The notes beneath the pieces were generated by a model. That model was not told the DNA's origin. It made no database searches and saw only the letters and a program-made list of their open reading frames with translations. From Biomphalaria glabrata (taxonomy: Eukaryota > Mollusca > Gastropoda > Planorbidae): a stretch of DNA of 64,000 nucleotides. Positions 1 to 12,100 of the stretch are shown piece by piece. Position numbers and translations under genes: made by a program. Every line of letters starts with the position of its first letter. Positions within the stretch are counted from its first letter, which is position 1. Location of the stretch: contig NC_074716.1 of assembly GCF_947242115.1 (NCBI RefSeq), forward strand, positions 3,367,001 through 3,431,000, written 5' to 3'.

Positions 1-109
1 TACTTAAGTGGCATGAATTAGGAAGAAGCTTTACAGAGAATATATATTAGAGTATATTAGTATTACTTACTTCCTTTTTGGATTAAAAGATATTTTTAAA
101 GATCAAACA

Positions 110-340
110 AGCTTAAATTTAACCTTTAACCCTGGTTAGAACAATATTTGAATAAGCATCCTCTATTTAGGACCCTCAAGAAAACATTTTAAAAAACTAC
201 AAACAATGCAAAATAAAGCTATAAGACTTTTGACTAGACTAATACCACTAGTAAAATGATTAAACTTAGAGACACTAGTGGAGAGGAGACTGAAAGGTAA
301 AGTAGCAATAATACATAAAACACTAAACCATTATTATTGT
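110..340 (+). mobile_element. LINE fragment, family A, part 1
   Basis: Degraded coding remnant from the C-terminal end of a non-LTR retrotransposon (pieces resembling EYASSIWDPHKKTL and a following KVATIMHKTLN). It matches the + strand copy at 29.6-29.95 kb. The same family resumes at about 865 after foreign sequence. Confidence 0.6.
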
Positions 341-544
341 TCTAGCCAGCTGCTTACATGTAAGCTCTTTCGCATGAAAAATTGTGTGCTATTTTTTTCA
401 GCTGTTCCCCACTGTTATACAGAGTGTTGGTTATGACATTATGTAGGTTTAAAGACTGCATCACAAACCAAGAGATTAGAAACAGTGACCTGCTAACTAT
501 TGTAAAAAAAAACACAAGCTAAAAATCTATGGCCATTTTACAAG

Positions 545-860
545 GTCTTCTTGGCTCGCAAAGAACTTCCTTCAGGGAACAGTACCAGAAAAAAGCGATT
601 GGAAGACAACATAAAAGAATGGACAGACCTGCCTTTGAAAGAGGTTCTATCTAAGGCAAAAGACAGGAATGGAGAAAGACGGTTGCCAAATCTTGCATGG
701 TGCCCAAAAGGTCTAAAAAACTAAGGGATAGGTAATAGCATCTGCCTATGGTGAATTGGCGCAATCGAAGAGGATATGACTGACAGTTTTGTAAGGTTCA
801 GTGCAGCATTCACACAGGGATGGGTGTTTGGGGTTTATTCTGTTAACACTAAAACATAAC
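545..860. mobile_element. Other LINE tail fragments lying within family A
   Basis: On the + strand, about 555-735 decays from a LINE C-terminus of the type WEDNIKEWTGLPFK...AKDR. On the - strand, 770-850 encodes PSLCECCTEPYKTVSHILFDC, a CxxC...HxxxxxxC knuckle typical of LINE C-termini. The two lie between the two halves of family A, so the locus is a nested or patchwork insertion. Confidence 0.5.
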
Positions 861-864
861 TTAC

Positions 865-1130
865 AACAACACAACCTAATAAAATACTCAGAAAGACACA
901 AAGATAAAGGCACATTTCTTATTCCATATACTAGGACTAATTCATACAAGTGCTCTTTCTTCCCTAAGGCATAAGAGTAAAGAACAGGTTGATTGAATCA
1001 GATGACTTAGCAGAGTTTAAGTCTCTAATTACATGCATGACTACATTAACACAAGGATATGGGTGGGACATGTAATTATCTTCTATTTTGCAGGAGCATC
1101 TGTAATTTCTAAGATATTCGTGATCAATCA
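865..1130 (+). mobile_element. LINE 3' end, family A, part 2
   Basis: Contains the family's recurrent end: LIKYSERHKDKGTFL-like and PYARTNSYKCSFFPSAIR-like remnants, then the TTTAAGTC...CATGCATG segment and the GGACATGTAATTATCTTCT block seen in many copies in this window. Confidence 0.65.
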
Positions 1131-1409
1131 GTCAGTGGTAGTTGGTAAATATATTTAAAATAAAGAGTCAAGAAATCACAGCAAGTTGAAATGTTTATTT
1201 TAAAGTTATTTAAAGTTTATAGATCTAGACTAACATATATACATAGAGATTTATAAAATAACTGAAGCCTCGCTGTGACTAGATCTAGTGTGGCACAGCC
1301 ATTCTTGACTTGTTACAGTGGATTATTATTGATTATAGATTGAAAATGAAGCTGATGTTCAAATTATTCTATTGTTAGCTTGAAATCTAATATCTGCCTG
1401 ATCTGTGTG

Positions 1410-1545
1410 TGAAATGCGCTTTGGACTGTTGCTCAATGGTCTTAATGGTCACTGACATGAACCCTGATGTTGTCCTGCAAGAGGTTTGGGGTAGGATGTA
1501 ATTATCTTCACATCGGAAGGAATATCCAAAACATTAATTTAGCAT
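1410..1545 (+). mobile_element. SINE-2 fragment (tRNA-derived)
   Basis: Diverged copy of the SINE family whose body reads ...GCAGGAGGTTTGGACTAGGA...AATTATCTTCA...GAAGGAACATCC. The promoter half is badly decayed. Confidence 0.45.
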
Positions 1546-3000
1546 TATCTTTAATGTTTTTAGGTAAGTTTTTTTTTTTTCAATTGATGCTGAGGACAAG
1601 CCAGTGAGTTGAACTGCCTTAAATGAAGCCTTAATTTTTAAGTTAAGGTTAGGCCTTAGCCTAAGTCTTAGATTCTAGTCTAGAGGTGATATTTAGAATC
1701 AGAAGAATGTTAGTTAGAGTGTTATCTAGACTAGAGTTTAGATATATAAAAAGTAAAAAGGATAGAAGATGTTTAGATTTAGATCTAATTGCCACAGTGT
1801 TTTTTTGTTTGTACTGACTGGTAGTAAGACTGTAAGTGGTAGATGTATTTAATTTACTTTATTATTATACTTTATAAAATAGATCTTGTCTTAATCCTGA
1901 TTAATTTATTAAGCTTAAGTATAATTCTAGACTATGATAATTTCATCTAGTCTAGAGTAGTCTAGACCTAGAATCTATATTTTAGATTAGATCTATTTAA
2001 AATTAAAAGCATTTAGACAATTTAGTCATTTAGATCTACATCTAGCTGATAATCTAGCTCTATCTAGACTAATCTAGAGTTTCTAGACTATCTAGTATAA
2101 AGTAGTATTACTTTTTATTTAATATTTTATTATTTAAAATATTTACAAAATAAAATTACTTACTCTAAAATTCTAGATTGAAAAGTGACAAGTCTATTAC
2201 TACTAGAGTCTATTACTCTATAATTTTATTTTACTATGTACTATGTAGAGTAGACAGAGTAGATCTAGAAATCTAGATTCTAGTACTAGACTAACTACTA
2301 GTTAAGTTTAACTAGTCTAGAGTCACTAGACTGACTACAGTCTACAGTGACTAGAGTTTTCACTACCAGTTTCAGTCTAAGAGTTATAATAATTAAATAA
2401 TAATTAATTTAAATACTAGACCTAAACTACTCTTTTAGTCTTTAACTTTAACTCTTAGAATGTCTTCGACTTCGATCTAGTCTAGATGATCATGATCTGA
2501 TGATCTAGATAATTTAAATTTAAGACTGATTAAGCATTTTCGTAAAACTTTATTGCGTCTTTTAAGTCAATCAGTCTACATCATTTAGATTTAAGTACTG
2601 GTGTTGATCTAGACTCCAGCTTTGTGTAGACGAAGTAAATCTGGATCAGATTCTAGGTCTAGACTCTACGTAGATATAGATCTAGGTCTAGGCTATATGC
2701 TTCTCTATAAACACAAATAATACCATCAATATGTCCTGTTTCCTGTCATTAATGTCGTAATGGTAAATATAGATCAACTTTCTAGATCGATCTCTAGACT
2801 ACTAGTACTAGGTAACTTGGTTCTACTCTAGTTTTAAGTTTATGTCTTATTTTTGAACCGAAAGAACGGAGATAGACACTAATACATAGTTAGATCTAAA
2901 TTAATTGTAGATTTTTGTGCATTTACATCTTTATATTTAATAGGGAAAAAAATGTTGCAGATAGAGTGTACATCTCTAGATCTATATAGATCACAGACCT
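1545..3000. other. AT-rich filler with dense TCTAGA/AGATCT motifs upstream of PAAF1
   Basis: No exon, RNA gene or mobile-element match was seen. The stretch is dominated by degenerate overlapping TCTAGA, AGATCT and CTAGAC words without fixed period. PAAF1's first exon begins at 3120, so its promoter should lie near 2.9-3.1 kb; no TATA box stands out. Confidence 0.6.
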
Positions 3001-3119
3001 ATACATATATATATACAGGTCTGTGATGTAGATCTAATTTGTTTACTAGACTAGACTTGTGGTAGTCGCATTTATTGGATTTTCTACTTTCGCTTTCACA
3101 ATTGCAGTGCAAATCGAAT

Positions 3120-6100
3120 ATGTCGGCACCAGTTGATAGACTAATATTACAGAGTGACTGGGAGCAGACTCTTAGGTTCGTAGACTAAGTATTACAATTT
3201 TCGTTATAGTATAGATCAAGATTACTAAGTAGAATCTATCTAGATCTAGAATTAGAATGGATCAGTATAATGGAAAGTAATGAAATATTATCATTTTTCA
3301 TACTTATTTAACTTATAATTATATTTTAATTTGTAATCTGAGTATTCTCTAAGTCTAAAATTACTAGATCTATACTAAAGTCTAAACTGTCTAAACTAAG
3401 ACTAAGACTATAGTTTGTCTATAGTGACAAAAGTAAGTATAGTACTATACTTATAATTAATAATACTTTTAGTTTTGGCCCTTAGTCTAGTAATATTTAG
3501 AAGTTTGCCATCAAATTTGGAATGAAGATATATGCCTTCGGTGGATTTGTCAAAGCCATGGTGGATTAGCATTGAAAAGAGTATTCCAATGAACTTGGGT
3601 GGACAGCATATTATTTGTAAGATTTTAAAGAGGCCTTCTCTGCTGACTAGATCAAAGGTCTTTATCAGCTCGATGAATGCAATATACAAAGGCATTTTTT
3701 GCTCTCTGCACTTTTCCTGAAGTTGAGGGATGGGGAAAATCATGTCAATTGTGGACCTCCCTGAGCAAAAGCCGCACTGCGATTCTGGATAGACTCGATC
3801 AGCAAGTTTTTGTAGCCTGGGAAAAATCACTTAAGCAAAGACTTTGCCTACAATGCTTTGGAGAGAGATTCCCCTATAGTTGTTGCAGTCACTTCTGTCA
3901 CCTTTGTTCTTGTACAGGGTGATGATCTTTGCATCCCACAGATCCTGTGGCACAGCACTTTCTTGCCAACATTTGTAGAAGTTCATGTAGAGTTTGGCTT
4001 AGTGTAGTTTTGCATTATTTCAAAAGATCTGGGGGGATACTGTCACATCCAGGGGCTTTGCTGGCAGCCATGTTTTCTATGGCTTTGTTGAGTTCTAATA
4101 GGGTGGGTACTCCGTCTAGTTCGTTCATTGTGGGTAATTGTTTGATAGCATTAAGAGCTGAGGCAGAGACTGAGCTTGTTGTGGCGTAGAGTTTGGAGTA
4201 ATGTTCGACCCATCTGTGCAGTTGTTCACTCTTGTCTGTGATAGTTTCCCCAGTGGTTGATTTGAGAGGGGCTGACTTGTTTTGGGTAGGTCCGAGAGCC
4301 TTTTCGATTCCTTCACACACCTCTCTTATGTTGCCTGCTTGAGCAGCAAGCTGAATATACTCACTGAGCTCTATCCAGTATTCATTGGCACAGATCCATG
4401 CTGTCCTCTGCACAGAGGCTCTAGTTTCTTTCAAAGTTAACAGATTGCATTGGATAGGTTTTGCCTTGTATATGGCGAGTGCATCTCTCTTTGTTCTGAT
4501 GACAGGTGCTAGTATAGTTGATTTAGACTCAAACCCTCATAAAAGATATGCTCTTTGGGGATGACGCAGCAGTAGTGGCACACTCACAATAGGAGCTTCA
4601 GTCACTAATGTCCTGCTTTTCTAAGGCTTGCAAAGAGTATGGCCTAACCGTTAGCACAAAGTAAACAAATGTTATGGGACCACCTGCTACAGCACCACCA
4701 TCCATCCTCATTGACAATAACAAGCTAGATGCCTTAAATGAATTCTGCTACCTTGGGTCTACAATTCAAGGTGACCTGTCACTAGAAGAGGAGATCAAAA
4801 AATGCATAGGGAGGGCCGCATCAACCTTCGGTAGACTCCGACCAAGAGTTTGGGAAAACCAGAAGCTTACCACAGCAACCAAAATGGAGGTCTACAAGGC
4901 ATGCGTTCTTAGAATGCTACTGTATGGCAGTGTGTCATGGACAACCTACACAAAACAAGAGAAGGAACTAAACTCATTTCACTTGCGCTGCCTTCAAAGG
5001 ATCTTAAAAATAACATCGAAAGAAAAAGTGTGTAATACTGAGATCCTCGTGAGAACAGGCCTTCCCAGCATCTTTACGGTCCTCAGGCAACGCTGCCTGT
5101 GCTGGCTCGGACATGTTCACCAGATGGAGGACAATCGCATCCCAAAAATCATTCTGTACGGGCAACTTGCGTCTGGCTCAAGAAAAATGCTTGCCCCCAC
5201 CTCCGTTACGTTGATGTGATAAAAAAGGATTTAAAATCAGTGTACATTGATACTGACCATTGGGAAGACATAACCTTAGACCGCACTAGTTGGAGAGAGA
5301 CGGTATCCAAGAAAGCTATAGAAAACGAGAAAACATGGGCCTCGAGTTTGAAGAAAAGCGTGCCACACTGAAAATGGCCAGCTCCTCTACCCCCAAAGCG
5401 AAAGCCACCTTGACATGCAATATATGTGGAAGGGAGTGTCTCTCCTAAAAAGATCTCCACAGCCATATGAAAAAGTGTTCGAGATGAACCATAGTCGTTT
5501 CACGACTGAAGGAGGTCAATGATGAACTATACTTATATAGTTATATTTACTATGCTGTACGTATGCATAATATAGATTCTTATTTATTATTTATATAATT
5601 TTTCTGTTCTAGTCTAGAATAGTCTAGATCTTGAATCTAGATCTAGTAGTAGATATGTATATTGATATAAATATATATGCAATAGTATAGACTTAATGTA
5701 AAGTATTAAAATATTATATAGATCTAGATCTTTATAGATTCTAAACATAGCAGAAAGACCTAGACTAGAATAATTTAGATCTCTAGAATTTTAGAGTTGG
5801 TAAAGTTTTGACAAGTTTTGTTTTAATTTACACAATTTTTAAATATAATACAGACAGGCCACAGGTGTTTATGTGATTATGGCTGACATAAAGAAAAATT
5901 GTATAATGATAATGAGATCTTTAGAATCCAAGTAAATTAATTGTTTGCCCTGACCTTTGCTGTGTACTATTAAAATGGCTGGATGCAAGCATAGTGTCCC
6001 AAAATTTGATGCCTCTGAAATGTCTATTTACTGATTTTTTCAACATTCTATCCATATTTCCATCTTATTATAGATGCAGCTTCTTTTATCCTACAGTCGA

Positions 6101-9100
6101 ATGTCTAGACAAGATATATTCAATCTTTTATCTATATAGCATTGAGCATGGAATGGGTTGCCTGAGCTAGCCAGGAAAACCAGTGACTTGGCAGAATTTA
6201 AGTCATTGGTTAATATGCATGACTAAATGCATGACGCGTAGGATGTAATCATCTTCTTTTTTGAAGTAACGTCTGTATTATATAAGATAAGATAAGATAG
6301 CATAGCTAACTAATCTCCAGAAATTTTATAATGTATTCAACATCCTTTTACTTTTATTAGGAAGTTTTTATTGGATAGTTTGGTGAAGCTCAAATTTTCA
6401 CATTTGAAGTATTGGCACATTGAAGCCCAAGTCAATAAAGTAGTGATTTGAATTAGTAAAAAAAAAATATTATTAGTAATGAATTATAATATATGCAACA
6501 GAATAATTGTATTTCTAAGCTTATACTTTAAGTTTCAGGCCTTTATTTTTTTCTTTTATTACTTTTTAATTTTAGAGAAAGACATGGAAAAGCTTGGGTG
6601 GCATTCAAGTCATCAGGTAATGTAATCCTTATTGTAATGTAATCTTTATTGTAATGTAATCCTTATTGTAATCTAATCCTTATTGTAATGTAATCCTTAA
6701 TGTAATGTAATCCTTATTGTAATGTAATCCTTATTGTAATGTAATCCTTATTGCAATGTAATCCTTATTGTAATGTAATCTTTATTGCAATGTAATCCTT
6801 ATTGTAATGTAATCCTTATTGTAATGTAATCCTTATTGCAATGTAATCCTTATTGTAATGTAATCTTTATTGCAATGTAATCCTTATTGTAATGTAATCC
6901 TTATTGTAATGTAATCCTTATTGTAATGTAATCCTTATTGTAATGTAATCCTTATTGTAATGTAATCCTTATTGTTGTAAATTCCCCCCCCCAATCAACA
7001 ATTTACATTTGCTAGGGGAGCTCTGTAAGAGGATGTAACATTGACAGGTAGAATCTAGTATCCCATAGGTGAGCAAAAGAATGTTTCAATTTGATTTGGG
7101 TGCAGGCTCATGAAATGAGATCATTTAGTTGTTGTTTTTTTTTAACATTGGTAATAAGGATAACAAAATTACTACTGTAATATAATGGATTAGTAACTAC
7201 CATGCAAATGCAGCAGATTTTTGGTGTTGAGAAAAAAAAAAACTTCCCACCCCTTTTAGGCACTCCATGCCTCATCTTAACTCTTTCTCTCCGTAATTAT
7301 TTACCACATTCTGGTGGAATCGACGCTGATATCGTCAGTTAGGAGAGAAAGAGTTAAAGGGCTGTTGTACTTTCACCCTTTTTTCAGGTCATCTATGTAC
7401 TACTGTTGTGCAAGACATCTGCAATCCGGGACCCTTCCTTTATGCTTGCTGACCATGTGGATCTATCCAGTGCCACGTTTTCCCAACAGTTAGTGTTATA
7501 TGTTAATATTTATCAGATACTTCTTGTTATTGCTAAATAGATTTCTTGAATTTTTTTTTAGCTCCACCCAGTGAATATTCTGAGGTCATAGGCCATGGCA
7601 CATCCCCAGAAGGATTACTTTACCTGACCTCCAAAGATAAAGAGTTTAGTATTTCAGATATTACAAAGGTAATTATAATTAAACTATTTTTTTTTGTTAA
7701 ACCTATTTTCTATGCTAAATTAAAACCAATCGTCATAGAAGGCCTGAACACTGACCTGCATTGTTGCAAATTGTGGGCGGTGGAAACCATTGCTCATCGC
7801 CATGTCGTACATGTGATGTTGTCACAGGTCTGTGTTAAGGCCTAATATAACGAATGGTCTCAGTTTTGTACGTCTACTTCTCTCAGATGCTCTAGATCTA
7901 GTTTTTACTAACTAAAAAAAGAAATTCTTGGGAAATTCTTCCAATAATGTTTGCATACTACAACCTGGTCCTGTGGTATGCACACTGGATTTTGTTCAGT
8001 TGTCTTGATGGTCCTGGTTCATATCCTGCCCTTTGCCATCCTTCATCATTCTGTGGCAGGTTTGGACTAGTATGTATTTTAATTTTAAATCTGAAGGAAC
8101 ATGCGAAACATGTAAAACATTTATTTAACAATTTTTAAAGACATGAAAGCACATGGTACACACCAACATTTGTTATCACTTTTTGGAATGGTTGTGATTA
8201 CTCACACTAGTAATAGCTTCAATAATAAAGCTTGTTAAATACTTTCATACTGTACAATAGTGACTTGTTGAATAGTTTCATACTGTACAATAGTGACTTG
8301 TTAAATAGTTTCACACTGTACAATAGTGACTTGTTAAATAGTTTCATACTGTACAATAGAGACTTGTTAAATAGTTTCATACTGTACAATAGAGACTTGT
8401 TGAATAGTTTCACACTTAACAATAGTGACTTGTTAAATAGTTTCATACTGTACAATAGTGACTTGTTAAATAGTTTCATACTGTACAATAGTGACTTGTT
8501 GAATAGTTTCATACTGTACAATAGAGACTTGTTGAATAGTTTCATACTGTAGAGATTTCCCAGAAAGCTAAGAATTCATAAGCAGTTTAATGTCTAGCTG
8601 TACACATTTACCCCATTCTGAAACTAAAGCCTGCCTCAAGTTATAAGTATATTTTGGTTGTTACATGGTCTGCTAACATTTGTTGCTTATCACTAGAGAA
8701 GTTTGGTGGTAACGTACTGTGGAGAGAGTGCAACACTAACCAGAAAGTTTGTGTCCCCTACTATAACCTTCACCGGACTTCATACTCATAAAAAACAGGT
8801 GACATTCTTTTTATACTTAGGTTTAGTTTCTTTTCTTTTTAAGATAAACAAGCAAGGAATATAAAAATAGTTTTGAATTTGATTTGATCAGATTAAATTG
8901 AATGGGACAGGATTTGATCAAATTGGATGATAACGTCTTAAAAAAAAAAGGCAATTATGAGGATTGAATCCACAACATCTGCATTATTAGCGTGACACTC
9001 TCTCAACTTTGCTGCCAGTTTCTGGAATCTCCAGTCTTTCATCCACCTAACCATTTCCTTCCAACTTTTTCCTTCCACTCATCCATTAAGAGAGTCTAAG

Positions 9101-12100
9101 CTGATCGTGAAAAAATATTTGCTTTTTATGTAAATTCTTATTCCTAATACATTTTTGTCAAGAGAAAAAAAGAAAGCTGTCCTGTCAGCTAGCCCTATAA
9201 CAGATACATACGCGCTTGAACTGTGGCAAAATCTGCCGATCCAGCATTGGCTTGATTAGCCACACCAGATTCTGCTGATCTCAAGACGAAACCAAAAGCA
9301 GTGACTCATCTGGGCATGTCCATTGTCTTCCGAGACAGAAGGAGCCATATAGATAGAGTCCTAATACATTTTCACAATTAATTTACCAACAATATTCATT
9401 TTGTTATGAAACTGTACAAAGTGACATATCTTTGACTAACCAAGAACAATAATTTGGAAGAGTAAAAATTTTCACAAAATAATGGTACAAATTATCAATG
9501 AGTCTAATATTTTATTCTTTGTCAAGGTAAATATCTTTTCTTTGATGATGACGATTGATGAAGATCTAACATTTTTTTATGTCTCCAGGTGACATGCTTG
9601 GACACTACTTCAGGCGGTCTTGGTGTTTCGTGCGATTCAGAAGGTAAACTTAAAATCTGGCAAACCAGTGATGGCGAGGTCCGGGTAAGTCTCACAGATA
9701 TTTGATTTACTGCACTTACTGGGAGATGCTGAGTGATAAGGCACTTGGCTTCTGAACTGGGGGTCCTGGGCTCAGATCCTGATGAAGACTTGGATTTTTA
9801 ATTTCAAAATGTTAAGAGCCCCTCTGAGTCCACCCAGCTCTAATGGGTACCTGACATTAGTTGGGGAAAAGTAAAAGCTGTTGGTCGTTGTGCTGGCTAC
9901 ATGGCACCTTCATTAACCGTGGACTTCAGAAGCAGATGACCTTTACATCATCTGCCCTATAGATCCCAAGGTCTGAAAGGGGAACTTTACTTACCAGTAC
10001 TGGTCAAACAGGCTAAATATTCTTTTGCTTAGGAATCATCAACAATACAATTATACTCAGTGTAAAAGTTTAAAATGGAAATTATGTTGATCCACAGAGA
10101 GAACTGCTAGGCCATGTTGGAGATGTTTACACTTGCAGGTTTTTCCCATCTGGCATCGTTATTCTTTCTGCAGGAGCAGACACAATGATAAAAATCTGGT
10201 CAGCAGAGTCTGGATCTTGTGCAGCAACCATCACTGGTCATAAAGCTGGTAAGGGAAATAATTTTACTTACCCTTTTTTCAATAATTATCGAACCAAGCT
10301 GTACATGGTGAGGCATTCAGAAGTAGCGCTTATTAAGACAAATTCTTAAAATTGCTCCTTCTTCCTTAGTGTCATTAGTTTGGTGCATGAAATCAGTTAG
10401 GAAAACCAGTCTCTTAGCAGAGTTAAATAATAATAATAATAAATGTCTAGAGCCCTGTCAACAAACAAAATGTAAACTCAAGGCACTGAGATAACACAAG
10501 AGCTAAAATGACAAACTAATCTAAAAAAGTTTTAAACAGATAGGTCTTAATGTTTAAGTCTCTAATTAACATGCACGGCTGGATATGCTCAGGACGTCAG
10601 TAACTTCTTTTTTGAAGGAACGCCTTATATAAGATCAGAAAGTGCTTAACATAAAAAATAAATAAAAAGCTAAAAAGTGCATTATTTAATGTCTGTAACT
10701 ATTTGTTCATCTAATTAATCTCTTTTTTAATATATGTAGTTATGGACATTATGCCATATTGGTTGTTGTTTTTTTATTATAAATGATTTTTTGTGTGTGT
10801 TATTTAAATGGTAAAAGTAAATAGTATTGAGATATATTTTGCTCTGGCATGTGCAATGGTTAATACTTGGCGTCTGCTTCTGCAGACATAAGGCTCATTG
10901 ACAGCAATTAATAATTTTGTTTTCATGCATAAATTTAATTCATAGCTACTAATTTAATTACTATTATTGATTCAAAATTATTTTATCGTTTTTTTTGTGT
11001 TTTTTTTTATCAGCTGTGTTAGACTCTGCCATTGTCGACAGAGGCCGAAACATTATAACATCTAGTCGTGATGGCACTGCTAAATTATGGGATGTTGGAC
11101 AGCAGACTTGTCTGGCTACTTTTGAAGATATTGGAGGAGATGTGAACTGTTGTTCACTCGAGGTGCCAGAAAATACAATCGAGCTTGGAACACCTGTTTC
11201 ACAAAGTAGGTCAACTTCTTTATTTCTTTACTTTTCAAACATTTGGTTTTTATTTAGACTTTGTCATTGTTTTTTTTTTTGTAAGTCTTATTTTTAAAAC
11301 ATTTTTACAATTCATTTACCAGAAATATTCATTTTGTTTTGAATCTGTAAAATTTGACAGATCTTTGAATTTACGAAGAACAATAATTTAGAAGAGTAAA
11401 AGTAAAAATTAATTGTTTTGCATTCAGTATGCAAATGAAGTCTGTAAATAAAAATGTGCTAAGTAATTAACAGGAGTAAATCCTATTTCTCCAATAATAA
11501 ATCGTATTCATTTCTCCAATCTGTAATTTGAAACCTTCTCTTTCTAAAGAGCATACACCTTACCCTTGTTTATTTCTTTTGCAGAAGATGGTTACATTTT
11601 TTAAAAATCTTGTTACCCTCTTAAAATCAATGCATTATAAATAGTCTCGTTTTGACTCCAGGTGACAGGGAAGTAGCCACCGAGGGGAAAATGCTATTGC
11701 TGGGTTGTGAGAATGGATCTCTTCAAGGTTTTGGTTTAGCATCTCGTGAACAGGTAAATTACAAAAAGATAGAGAGGATTTTGTTTATCATCATATCTCT
11801 CTGTATACTGTATTTAAATACTGATATATTGTATATTATTATAGTATGCTGCGTGAAAATCATATTAAAGCTTCTAAATAAAGATTTGCTATAGTCATTT
11901 TTCAGGAATTATTAATATAAATTAAGTTTACAGCACCACAAAGTACCAGATGTGAAATGACTTGTTTTTAGAAATATCTAGATTTGAATAGAATAGGAAA
12001 TTAAATAATTAGCATGACCATTTAATACTTTTAAAGCACCAATAAAATATTTTTTAATAATTAATAAAAAAAAAAATATGTCTCTAAAAATATTTCTTTG

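Noticed and set aside
7388-7491. A possible additional PAAF1 exon after TTTTTTCAG
   Set aside because: No frame keeps phase with both neighbours; exon 2 (ending G) joins exon 3 (starting CT) directly as Ala, and the family shows no insertion there.
8219-8552. Overlapping frames on both strands with 11-residue repeats (LLNSFILYNSD, MKLFNKSLLYS)
   Set aside because: Artefact of the 33-bp minisatellite in PAAF1 intron 3.
6617-8553. CRISPR array or phage-type repeat array
   Set aside because: The repeats are direct tandem units without spacers, and the genome is clearly eukaryotic with spliced genes.
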